Shown one piece after another: positions 17,705 to 25,130 of a stretch of 64,000 nucleotides of DNA. Under the pieces are notes generated by a model that ran no database searches, was not told the DNA's origin, and saw only the letters and a program-made list of their open reading frames with translations. Within the stretch, counting starts at the first letter, position 1. Each line of letters opens with the position of its first letter. Made by a program: the position numbers and the translations under genes. The stretch covers positions 1 to 64,000 of the forward strand of contig NZ_MSSW01000050.1 of the NCBI RefSeq assembly GCF_002150685.1, written 5' to 3'. Source of the stretch: Algoriphagus antarcticus (GTDB lineage: Bacteria > Bacteroidota > Bacteroidia > Cytophagales > Cyclobacteriaceae).

Positions 17705-18937
17705 TTATTTTTTCTTCAGCTCCAGTACTGTAATTTCCGGCCAAATACCCACTCGGCCAGGAAAGGCTAAAAACCCAAAACCACGATTTACGTGTAAATA
17801 ACGCCCTAGTTCTCGATATAATCCTGCCCACTTTGGGTAGCGCCAGGATACCGGACTCCACTTTATAAAACCAGGAATCTCAATCCCAAACTGCATTCCA
17901 TGCGTATGGCCACTCAACGTAAGGTGGATGAATTTGGAGAATTTTTTCACCACTTCATCAAAGTGAGAAGGGTCGTGGCTCATCAGTATTTTGAAACTTT
18001 TATCGTCAAGGTTTTCTACTGCTTTATTTAGGTCTCCATATTGGGCAAATCCTTTTCCCCAATTTTCTACACCTATCAGGTCTATGGTAGCTCCGCCTTT
18101 TTGGAGCTTCACATTTTCGTTGCGCAGTAGCTTAAATCCAAGCTCCGCTTGGACGTTGTACAGGTGCTCCATATTGGCTTTTTTGGCCTCCTTGCTGGGC
18201 CAAGTCATATAGTCGCCATAGTCGTGATTGCCTAGAATGGAGTATATACCCATGGGCGCCTTCAGCTTTTTGAAGGTATCCATCCAAGGCTCCATTTCTT
18301 TTGATTGGTTGTTGACCAAATCGCCTGTAAATAGGATTAAATCCGATTCTTGCGCGTTGATAAGATCCACCCCATATTCTAGCTTTTTCTTGTCATCAAA
18401 ACTCCCAGAATGGATATCTGAAATCTGGGTGATGGTTAAGCCATCAAACTCTTCGGGTAGATCGTCAAATGCGATGGTATGTTTTAAAATGCGATAGCGG
18501 TATTTGCCATAAAACACTCCGTGAAGTATCCCTATAAACGGAATGGCGGATAGCACTAAGGCTGTCTGGCTTACAAATTTCCTCCGGTCGGGCATAAAGT
18601 CGCCTTCACGGTTTCCGGTAGCGGATTGAAAAAGCGCAGCTACAAAGCGCAGTACATCTTCGCCAAACAGTACAGCAAGGATAATAAGCTTTGGAAGCAG
18701 CGAAAGCACAAGAACCGAGATCAACCTTCCAAAGTTTTGGGTAGGATTAACACGACTGAAGGTCAGAAAACCGTAGGCCACAAACAGGTATACGAAAACG
18801 GAAAAAACCCAAAAGCCAATTTTGATCCAGGTTTGGTCACGAAATAGTGTTTTGAAAGCTTGGTAGGAATACCAGTCGATAAGCGAAAGGAAAAGCACAA
18901 AGAGAAGAACACGAATTAGTATTGTAACCACTAGCAA
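17705..18937 (-). CDS. Membrane-anchored metallophosphoesterase
   Basis: 410 residues. The N-terminal 110 hold about three to four membrane segments, with one more hydrophobic stretch near 125-145. The C-terminal domain is a calcineurin-like phosphoesterase with the metal-binding motifs ITQISDIHSG, LILFTGDLVNN, ILGNHDYGDY, LMSHDPSHFDE and LTLSGHTHGMQFG, all intact. This is the YkuE/YaeI-like layout; YaeI-like relatives hydrolyse lipid phosphates, but the substrate here is unknown. Confidence 0.9.
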   Translation of the reverse strand: MLVVTILIRVLLFVLFLSLIDWYSYQAFKTLFRDQTWIKIGFWVFSVFVYLFVAYGFLTFSRVNPTQNFGRLISVLVLSLLPKLIILAVLFGEDVLRFVAALFQSATGNREGDFMPDRRKFVSQTALVLSAIPFIGILHGVFYGKYRYRILKHTIAFDDLPEEFDGLTITQISDIHSGSFDDKKKLEYGVDLINAQESDLILFTGDLVNNQSKEMEPWMDTFKKLKAPMGIYSILGNHDYGDYMTWPSKEAKKANMEHLYNVQAELGFKLLRNENVKLQKGGATIDLIGVENWGKGFAQYGDLNKAVENLDDKSFKILMSHDPSHFDEVVKKFSKFIHLTLSGHTHGMQFGIEIPGFIKWSPVSWRYPKWAGLYRELGRYLHVNRGFGFLAFPGRVGIWPEITVLELKKK

Positions 18938-19357
18938 AGGGGATTTTTAGAGCTATGAAAATCGAAGGGCAATCAGCAAATGCCTTTCCAAGAATTTAAT
19001 AATATCAAAAGTACAGCTTGACTGCTACAAATTGCCTCACTAGGTGAAGAATGTATCTACGCCTTTCTATTGGTAATGATTTAGAATTTGGGATTAAGCC
19101 AAAAATTAGACTGGGTATTCAATCAAATAATAGCGAAGCTATTGACGGAAACATGTCCAAACCGGAGAATAAAGAAGTAGATAAACCCCCTTATAAAAAC
19201 TTCAGCAGTATAATTGGGCCTAGTTTAGCTGATTTGTTGATAAGGAAGACCTTCGAGGTTTTGAACGTGGCAAAGGTCAAGGCTTACCTTTTAGGTTTTT
19301 TAGTTAATAACGGCAATGTTTTTTGGATTTTTTCCTCCCTTTTTAGTTATTAGGAGA
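18938..19357. other. Intergenic region before the small membrane-protein operon
   Basis: About 420 bases between divergent transcripts. A frame is open from 19051 to 19353, but its product has no recognisable family features, so I do not call it. Around 19246-19270 is GACCTTCGAGGT, similar to the repeat arms near 17300. An AGGAG just before 19358 is a plausible ribosome binding site. Confidence 0.4.
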
Positions 19358-19570
19358 ATGAATAAAGGTATGGTGTACGTTCATCTTTTTCTTATTGCGA
19401 TTGCTTTGCTGATTGGGGGGTTATCCGTTTGGCGTAATGGGAGGATGACTGAAGGTTATAATTATCCGAATTTGACTGTGATTGCTATGGCTTGTTTAGC
19501 ACTTTCTCAACTTATTCTGATTATCGGAGAAAAATTAAAAGTCAAAAATTTCCAAAAGCTAAAACGATGA
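19358..19570 (+). CDS. Small membrane protein, tandem paralogue 1
   Basis: 70 residues with two hydrophobic segments (about 7-24 and 41-56) separated by a short loop with EGYNYPNLT. It is a paralogue of the next gene: both share HxFLI, ALLIGGLS, EG-NYPNLT and AM at the same positions. The start at 19358 follows AGGAG closely; an in-frame ATG at 19370 is an alternative. It overlaps the next gene by 4 bases (ATGA). Function unknown. Confidence 0.65.
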   Translation: MNKGMVYVHLFLIAIALLIGGLSVWRNGRMTEGYNYPNLTVIAMACLALSQLILIIGEKLKVKNFQKLKR

Positions 19571-19770
19571 GCAAACGCAGATTATACTTTCACATTTTTC
19601 TTATTCTGGCGGCTTTGCTTATTGGGGGTTTGTCCATTTGGAATAGTGGCCTGATCCCTGAAGGTAAAAATTATCCAAATCTCACAGCTTTAGCAATGTT
19701 ATTTGTGCTGTTAGGTCAATTGGCTCAACTCAAGGCTTATCAAAATCAAAAGAATTCTAAAAACTCTTAA
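19567..19770 (+). CDS. Small membrane protein, tandem paralogue 2
   Basis: 67 residues, two hydrophobic segments (about 7-23 and 40-55), Lys/Asn-rich C-terminus. Over about 46 aligned residues it is clearly related to the preceding gene product (ALLIGGLSIW, EGKNYPNLTALAM), which indicates tandem duplication. The start ATG overlaps the stop of the previous gene. Function unknown; family not recognised. Confidence 0.65.
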   Translation: MSKRRLYFHIFLILAALLIGGLSIWNSGLIPEGKNYPNLTALAMLFVLLGQLAQLKAYQNQKNSKNS

Positions 19771-19782
19771 TCAAATCAAACT

Positions 19783-20188
19783 ATGAGACTACTTCTAGTA
19801 TTTATTTCTGTAGCTACATTCCTGACTATTCAAAAGAGAGCTTGATCAGCGTTTAATTGGACGTTGGATGATGCTTTATACCAAAGATGCCTTTGGTGCT
19901 ATCGTTAAAGATGAGTTTTTTGGGAAAAAACACATGGATACTTATACTAAAGATGGAAAATTACTCATCGACCCACAATTTTTGAGAGACGACATGAAGA
20001 GATTCGGAATAAATGCTCCACTGGATTATGCCGCAATTCCTACTTTGGGGTGGAAAACACATAACAATGAGATTCTAGAAATTGAAACCGCTTAAGGCAA
20101 TCAACAAGTCCGTTACGGTTTTTCTAGCGATACTTTACTGCTAGGTTATGAAAGTGGAAATACCCGCTATCTATTGAAAAGAAAATGA
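19783..20188 (+). pseudogene. Broken gene for a small secreted protein
   Basis: A signal-peptide-like start (MRLLLVFISVATFLTIQ, from 19783) runs into a stop after 20 codons. Shifting frame recovers KRELDQRLIGRWMMLYTKDA and a further run to an in-frame TAA at 20093-20095. Reading through that stop continues sensibly (GNQQVRYGFSSDTLLLGYES...) to TGA at 20186-20188, which overlaps the next gene's ATG as ATGA, just like the other junctions in this operon. So one frameshift (about 19800-19835) and one nonsense change explain it. The 'LIGRWMMLYTKD' start of the mature part resembles small lipocalin-like proteins, but the family is not identified. A sequencing error is possible for one lesion, less so for both. 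Confidence 0.65.
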
Positions 20189-20367
20189 GCAAAAAACCTA
20201 TCGAAAGACTTTATGGATTTCCTTTCGTCTTGATAATGCTGCTTCTTTTGGCAAAGTATGTAGACCTTTTCCTTGTGCCGTATTGGCTTATGGCGGGAGT
20301 GATTATTTGGGGTATAGCGCCATTTTTCTGGGAGGAGATTAGGGAAAGAAGCAAGCGAAACTCCTGA
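20185..20367 (+). CDS. Small membrane protein, last gene of the operon
   Basis: 60 residues: positively charged start, one long or two short hydrophobic segments (about 12-30 and 33-48), and a charged tail rich in Arg/Glu/Lys. Its ATG overlaps the end of the broken gene by 4 bases, so translation was probably coupled to it and may now be reduced. No family recognised. Confidence 0.6.
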   Translation: MSKKPIERLYGFPFVLIMLLLLAKYVDLFLVPYWLMAGVIIWGIAPFFWEEIRERSKRNS

Positions 20368-20369
20368 AT

Positions 20370-21584
20370 TTAGCTTACCTCAAAATAACCTTTTGCAGGC
20401 TCAAGAAACCATTTCCAAGCTGGAACTACAGGTATTCCTTCGATTAGATCTTCTTGGTCCCAAGTGATCAAGACTCCAGAATCTAAGCCTGTTTCCTTCA
20501 TTGCATTTTTGATTCCGGCAACTTCCCGGTCCAGCGAATCAGGATTGAGATCCCAGCATACTTGGACTAGCCCGATAACTTCCTCATTCCATTTGATCAG
20601 AAAGTCGCATTCTGACTTTTTGGAGCGGAAATAGTAGATTGATTGAAAAGAGCGCCGAAGATGGAGGTAAACCAGATTTTCAAGCCTTCTCCCCAAATCC
20701 TTGCTAAAAGAAATCGAGTTGGCAGCAGCCATTGCAGTATCGATGCAGTACGGCTTCTTTGGATTGGCGACCTGCTTTCGGATGGAGGTTGAATACAACG
20801 GGATCAGGTCAAAAAGGTAGCTTTCCTCCAGAAAATCACAATAATCAATCATTGTCCTAACAGATTTGACTTCCAGAAGATTGGCCATTCGTGAATAGCT
20901 AAATTCCTTCCCAACATTGGAAGCCAGAAAGACTCCTAATCGGATGAGTTGGTTTTCATTTGCTATATTTCTCCGCACTGCCACATCCCGTATCAATATA
21001 TCACGGAGAAGTGTCCGGAGGTATTCATGATCCTGATTTTGAAGATATTCCGGAAATCCCCCAAACTGAAAATAACTTTCAAAGCTCGATTCATCAGGAC
21101 TGAGATTTTTGAATCTGAGAAATTCATTATAACTAAAAGGGAACAGTTCTATCTGCTTGTATCTACCTGTCAATCGCGTACCCAGTTCTCGGCTGAGCAT
21201 ACTGGCATTCGAACCGGTGATGAAAAGCTTTTGACCTTTTTCATGAAGCGCTCTTGCAAAGATTTCCCAACCTTCCACGCCTTGAACTTCGTCCAAGAGT
21301 ATTGCAGATTTCCCCAATTCATCTCGGATTACTTCAAGTTTTGGAAAATCAGCCGTTTCAAAATTCACGAGGCGAGGATCTTCAAAGTTTAGGTACAACC
21401 CAGATTCCGGTTCGGAAAAAATTCTTCTGATCAAAACACTTTTTCCACAGCGTCTTACTCCACTGACTATTACGATTTGATTGGAGTCATGTGGTAAGTG
21501 CAGTTCCCGATCAACAAGCTTTTTCCGAAGGAAATTCTCATTTTGATCAGTTATTATTTCTTGAAGAAGTTGTTTTGATATCAT
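20370..21584 (-). CDS. AAA ATPase with DUF4143 C-terminal domain (first)
   Basis: 404 residues. The N-terminal ATPase has Walker A VSGVRRCGKSVL (about 38-50), Walker B AILLDEVQGVEGWE (about 93-106) and a sensor-1 region FITGSNASML. A winged-helix-like middle follows (IRLGVFLASNVGKEF), then a C-terminal DUF4143 domain resembling a restriction-endonuclease fold: ECDFLIKWNEEVIGLVQVCW (about 330-350), where the usual Glu-x-Lys is replaced by Gln-Val-Cys, so nuclease activity is doubtful. It neighbours a second DUF4143 ATPase on the same strand. Two 19-base palindromic motifs lie directly upstream of its start. Confidence 0.88.
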   Translation of the reverse strand: MISKQLLQEIITDQNENFLRKKLVDRELHLPHDSNQIVIVSGVRRCGKSVLIRRIFSEPESGLYLNFEDPRLVNFETADFPKLEVIRDELGKSAILLDEVQGVEGWEIFARALHEKGQKLFITGSNASMLSRELGTRLTGRYKQIELFPFSYNEFLRFKNLSPDESSFESYFQFGGFPEYLQNQDHEYLRTLLRDILIRDVAVRRNIANENQLIRLGVFLASNVGKEFSYSRMANLLEVKSVRTMIDYCDFLEESYLFDLIPLYSTSIRKQVANPKKPYCIDTAMAAANSISFSKDLGRRLENLVYLHLRRSFQSIYYFRSKKSECDFLIKWNEEVIGLVQVCWDLNPDSLDREVAGIKNAMKETGLDSGVLITWDQEDLIEGIPVVPAWKWFLEPAKGYFEVS

Positions 21585-21617
21585 CTAATCACCTGAAATT
21601 CAATATAAATATAAAAG

Positions 21618-21659
21618 CTTGTATTCAAAATACAAGATATCATGTATCCTGAATACAAG
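21618..21659 (-). repeat. Pair of 19-base palindromic motifs before the first DUF4143 ATPase
   Basis: Element 1 (21618-21636) is a perfect palindrome CTTGTATT-CAA-AATACAAG. Element 2 (21641-21659) is a degenerate copy with the same right arm AATACAAG. They start 23 bases apart and fill the gap between the two ATPase genes, ending 3 bases from the stop of the neighbour. They look like operator sites or recognition repeats. Confidence 0.65.
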
Positions 21660-21662
21660 TTT

Positions 21663-23009
21663 TTATTTAATTAACCAACCGAGATAGGCAATTAGCTGAG
21701 TTCCCAAATAATAGGGCAAGTTCAAAAGCCGATAGGGTTTGCCGGCAGGAGTCACCGAATCCTCGATCCGTAGCTCACCGCCATAGATCCGCACAGCAAA
21801 ACCATGATCGCAGGCATCCACAAATTGATGGAGGGAACGAAGCGATCCCGTGGCCCCTGATTTGATTTCTACTGGGATCGCTAACCCCTGAAAAGGGATT
21901 ACCAAATCTACTTCTGCGCTGGATTGCTTTTTCTCACGCACCCAGAAATTAGGTTTTTGATCTGTCAGATGGGTGGTGGAAATCAGCTCTTGACTGATCA
22001 GATGCGGAATCAGAGCTCCCTTGTAGGCCTGACTCAAGTCCTTCATTCGTAGCATCTGTCCTTGAATTCCCAGGGAATAGTTGACCAAGCCAGTATCCAG
22101 AAATTGGATTCGGGGAGATTTTTTCAAGTCGGGTTGAAGCGGTGGGGCTAAATCTGTAGTGGGGTAGATCAACCGCATAACTTTGGCTTCTTCCAGAATA
22201 CGGAATGATTCTCCAATTTCTCTGGAGCGGTAATTTGAGTTGCCAAATCCTTGAAACTTTACCCGCTCATCCAAGACCAAATGAGCCGAATTCATCAAGT
22301 GGCGGATGATTTTCCGCTCAGAGTCATTTGTTGTATATTTTTCTATATCAGATTTGTATGTGCTCCAGATGCTTTCGTAGATGGGAGGGAGATCCGCCAG
22401 ATTGTTTTTATCCAAATCTGTTTTTATAATCTCGGGCATTCCACCTATGATGGCATAGCGATGAAATAGCTCCATCAATACCTTGTTTGCAAATGGTTTT
22501 ATAGGAACTTGTGTGAATTGCTCCAAAGCGGCTTTTTGCCCTATTGCATCAAGATACTCTGGGAAATTCATTGGATAGAGATACAGGAATTCAACTCTTC
22601 CAACTGGAAAACTTTTCACTTTTTTCAAGGCAAACTCTAGTAATGATCCTGCTGCAATCACAGGCATTTCGGGGATTTCTTCGTAAAAATATCGGAGAAG
22701 TTGGATAGCTTTCGGAGACTCTTGGATCTCATCTAGAAAAAGTAGAGTGCTTGAAAGATCGGTAGGAAATAAGTTTTTGCTGACAAATAGTGCCTCAACG
22801 ATTGTTTTGACATCATCGAAATCCTCGAAGAAGGCCCTATCGCTTTTTTTCTCCAAGTTGAGCATAATGGAATTAGGGAAGGTTTTGGCAAATTGCCTCA
22901 CCAAAGTTGTCTTGCCTACCTGTCTAGCTCCTCGAATAATAAGAGGCTTTCTGCTTGGGTTAGACTTCCAAGATTCTAATAAGTTGAATATCAGTCTGTT
23001 AAAGCTCAT
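21663..23009 (-). CDS. AAA ATPase with DUF4143 C-terminal domain (second)
   Basis: 448 residues. Walker A IIRGARQVGKTTL (about 24-36), Walker B TLLFLDEIQESPKA (about 88-101), sensor AAGSLLEFAL. The C-terminal DUF4143 domain keeps a PD-(D/E)xK-like pattern AEVDLVIPFQGLAIPVEIKS (about 370-390), unlike its neighbour, so it may bind or cut nucleic acid. The role of this family is not established. A four-copy 32-33-base-spaced repeat array begins 15 bases upstream of its start codon. Confidence 0.9.
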   Translation of the reverse strand: MSFNRLIFNLLESWKSNPSRKPLIIRGARQVGKTTLVRQFAKTFPNSIMLNLEKKSDRAFFEDFDDVKTIVEALFVSKNLFPTDLSSTLLFLDEIQESPKAIQLLRYFYEEIPEMPVIAAGSLLEFALKKVKSFPVGRVEFLYLYPMNFPEYLDAIGQKAALEQFTQVPIKPFANKVLMELFHRYAIIGGMPEIIKTDLDKNNLADLPPIYESIWSTYKSDIEKYTTNDSERKIIRHLMNSAHLVLDERVKFQGFGNSNYRSREIGESFRILEEAKVMRLIYPTTDLAPPLQPDLKKSPRIQFLDTGLVNYSLGIQGQMLRMKDLSQAYKGALIPHLISQELISTTHLTDQKPNFWVREKKQSSAEVDLVIPFQGLAIPVEIKSGATGSLRSLHQFVDACDHGFAVRIYGGELRIEDSVTPAGKPYRLLNLPYYLGTQLIAYLGWLIK

Positions 23010-23023
23010 TTTAGATTCTGTTT

Positions 23024-23138
23024 GTCACAAAGTAAGGGCATTTTTTCTAATACTTTGTAACAAAGTAAGGGTAGATTTCATCAGTATTGTAACAAAGTCA
23101 GGGCATTTATTTTTATTTCTTGTAACAAAGTCAAGGCA
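23024..23138 (-). repeat. Four-copy periodic repeat array before the second DUF4143 ATPase
   Basis: The 17-base motif GTAACAAAGTCAGGGCA (variants GTCACAAAGTAAGGGCA, GTAACAAAGTAAGGGTA, GTAACAAAGTCAAGGCA) starts at 23024, 23057, 23089 and 23122: steps of 33, 32 and 33 bases, about three helical turns. The bases between copies are unrelated. Several copies extend to CTTTGTAACAAAG, a dyad. It lies between the ATPase start and the divergent aminotransferase gene. All copies face the same way, which suggests a cooperative protein-binding array. Confidence 0.75.
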
Positions 23139-23262
23139 AATTATATTTGGTGATCTTTTTTCACAGGTAGAAAATGTCAGTATTTCGCTTCTGAGAGATA
23201 GTTTCATTCCTCTTTTTTGTTTCTTTACGCCCGAATTATTTCGCATTCAGCCTAACAAACCT

Positions 23263-24585
23263 ATGAGACAGCTACTCCTCAGACCCGGAGCCGAAGAATT
23301 GACCTATGAAATTCGTGGAATTGTAAAAAAAGCCCGTCAAGTTGAAGCGCTGGGCTATACGATGACCTGGGAGAATATCGGTGATCCTATCCAAAAGAGT
23401 AATCAAGTGCCAGAGTGGATGAAGGAAATCATAGCCGATTTGCTGAAGGAAGATAAGACCTATGGCTATGCGGATTCCAAAGGAGTGTTGGAAACGCGTA
23501 AATTCTTGGCTGGACTGAATAATGAAAGAGGTGGTACTCAGATCTCCCCGGAAGATATTTTATTCTTTAATGGACTTGGCGATGCTATCGCAAAGTTGTA
23601 TCAATTTTTGATTCCAACGGCAAGAATTATTGGCCCATCTCCCGCATACAGCACGCACAGTTCGGCTGAGGCAGCACACGCCAATGCTGCTCCGATTACA
23701 TATAAACTTGATCCAGATAACCAATGGCTTCCAGATATGGAAGACTTGTATTTGAAGGTTCGATATAACCCGTCGATTGTCGGAATTTTGATTATCAATC
23801 CTGACAATCCAACGGGGATGGTATATCCAAGAGAGGTTTTGGAGGCTTTTGTGAAAATTGCTGATGAGTTCAGCCTCCTTTTGATCACAGATGAGATTTA
23901 TCAAAATATCACCTACAACGGAATCACGGCTGTTCCTTTAGCTGAAGTAATTGGAGATAGACCTGCTATTTCGCTGAAAGGAATTTCAAAGGAGTTTCCT
24001 TGGCCTGGAGCTAGATGTGGCTGGATGGAATTTTATAATCGGGAATCCTCCCAAGAGTTCTCTAAGCTTTGCCAGACGCTTGAAAACGCGAAAATGATTG
24101 AGGTTTGCTCTACCATTTTGCCTCAGCTGGCTATACCTAAAATCATGAAGCATCCTGCTTACTTCAAGTACAGAGAAGAAGCGAACGCTCAAATCGGTAA
24201 ACGCAGTGACTGGATGCGTGAAATCTTGGGAGATATTCCAGGAATCAAGTTTAATCCGACCCAGGGAGCTTTTTACAATACAATTGTATTTGAAGAGGGC
24301 GTATTGAAAGAAGAACAATTTCTTCCTGTAGAAGATCAGAGTTTGCAAAGCTTGCTGGATTCTTGGCTAGCCGAGAAAAATATGCCGTTGGATAAGCGAT
24401 TCGTTTATAACTTATTGGCTGCTGAGCAGATTTGTGTAGTTCCGATTTCTTCGTTCTGCTCAGATTTGAGAGGTTTTCGTGTGACGCTTCTGGAGGAAAA
24501 TGAGGAGGTATTTAAAAGCACTTTTAGGAGAATAGGTAAGGCGATTGAGATGTATTTGAAATCTGCCGAAGTAAGTCATCAGTGA
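23263..24585 (+). CDS. PLP-dependent aminotransferase, class I/II
   Basis: 440 residues from the start at 23263. A longer open frame reaches back to 22747, but it runs through the repeat array and antisense to the ATPase gene, so it is rejected. Fold-type I features are visible: NPDNPTGMVYPREVLEAF, ITDEIYQN with the PLP-contacting Asp/Tyr, and the PLP lysine in SLKGISKEFPWPGARCGW. It resembles the AspC/AlaT-like class; the substrate cannot be told. The start MRQLLLRPGAEELTYEIRGI is typical of a Bacteroidota group of this family. Confidence 0.88.
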   Translation: MRQLLLRPGAEELTYEIRGIVKKARQVEALGYTMTWENIGDPIQKSNQVPEWMKEIIADLLKEDKTYGYADSKGVLETRKFLAGLNNERGGTQISPEDILFFNGLGDAIAKLYQFLIPTARIIGPSPAYSTHSSAEAAHANAAPITYKLDPDNQWLPDMEDLYLKVRYNPSIVGILIINPDNPTGMVYPREVLEAFVKIADEFSLLLITDEIYQNITYNGITAVPLAEVIGDRPAISLKGISKEFPWPGARCGWMEFYNRESSQEFSKLCQTLENAKMIEVCSTILPQLAIPKIMKHPAYFKYREEANAQIGKRSDWMREILGDIPGIKFNPTQGAFYNTIVFEEGVLKEEQFLPVEDQSLQSLLDSWLAEKNMPLDKRFVYNLLAAEQICVVPISSFCSDLRGFRVTLLEENEEVFKSTFRRIGKAIEMYLKSAEVSHQ

Positions 24586-24611
24586 TCAGTCGCAGTGGTC
24601 AGTATTCAACT
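24577..24611 (+). repeat. Left repeat flanking the four-helix-bundle gene
   Basis: Contains CAGTGATCAGT (24580-24590) and AGTGGTCAGTATT (24594-24606), both present as inverted copies at 25094-25104 and 25111-25123. It begins inside the last codons of the aminotransferase gene. Confidence 0.65.
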
Positions 24612-24635
24612 GTATTGTGATCACTGTTCGGGAAT

Positions 24636-24989
24636 CTATTTTGTAGATGCTCCAAATTTGGAAGGATTCAAGATCATGTAGTTGATTAGTTTTCCTACTT
24701 CTTCAGATTTTTGAATGAGTTCCAAATGCGTCTCAATACTTATGTATTCACATGCGTGGGCGAAGTCTAACCAAACACTTTTCTCACTGTTTTCCATGTC
24801 AGCATCACTAAGCTTGGATTTGAAGTGGGCAGGATAAGCTCGTTTTCTATAAGATTCGGCTATGTATCCACATACGGATCTGCTGGATCTTCTTATTTGA
24901 TCAGTTAAAGAATACTTTTCTTCCTTTGGGAATTGCTTAGAGTTATGAAAAATCATCAGTGCCAATTCAAATGCTTTTTTGTAAGCCAA
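24636..24989 (-). CDS. Four-helix-bundle protein (23S rRNA intervening-sequence type)
   Basis: 117 residues, all-helical, with the family pattern YKKAFELALMIFH at the start and SLTDQIRRSSRSVCGYIAES in the second helix. Relatives are encoded in intervening sequences of 23S rRNA genes and as free-standing genes in Bacteroidota; the function is not settled. It stands alone between convergent genes inside an inverted-repeat pair (24577-24611 and 25081-25130), which suggests that it arrived as a small cassette. Confidence 0.88.
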   Translation of the reverse strand: MAYKKAFELALMIFHNSKQFPKEEKYSLTDQIRRSSRSVCGYIAESYRKRAYPAHFKSKLSDADMENSEKSVWLDFAHACEYISIETHLELIQKSEEVGKLINYMILNPSKFGASTK

Positions 24990-25080
24990 TAGATCTTTAA
25001 AGTCTATTTTTATAAGTGTTTAAGTGATGAGAATTTAATTATGAAGGCATTAAATTATATGTCTTGTTAGGTGCATCTCA

Positions 25081-25130
25081 ACTGCGACTGAATACTGATC
25101 ACTGCTACTAAATACTGACCACTAATGATC
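25081..25130 (-). repeat. Right repeat flanking the four-helix-bundle gene
   Basis: Inverted relative of the repeat at 24577-24611, with a perfect 13-base match (25111-25123) and an 11-base match (25094-25104). It ends over the stop codon of the next gene (25122-25124). Confidence 0.65.

Noticed and set aside
19051..19353. Possible 100-residue gene before the small membrane-protein operon
   Set aside because: No family features, contains a piece of a dispersed repeat, and no ribosome binding site was clear.
23024..23138. Regularly spaced repeats that look like a short CRISPR array
   Set aside because: Repeats are only 17 bases with about 16-base gaps, there are just four, they vary from copy to copy, and no cas gene is near.
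22747..23262. N-terminal extension of the aminotransferase reading frame
   Set aside because: It runs antisense through the DUF4143 ATPase gene and through the repeat array, and the family's start fits 23263.
24636..24989. Four-helix-bundle gene as a sign of a nearby 23S rRNA gene
   Set aside because: No rRNA-like sequence surrounds it; free-standing copies are common in this phylum.
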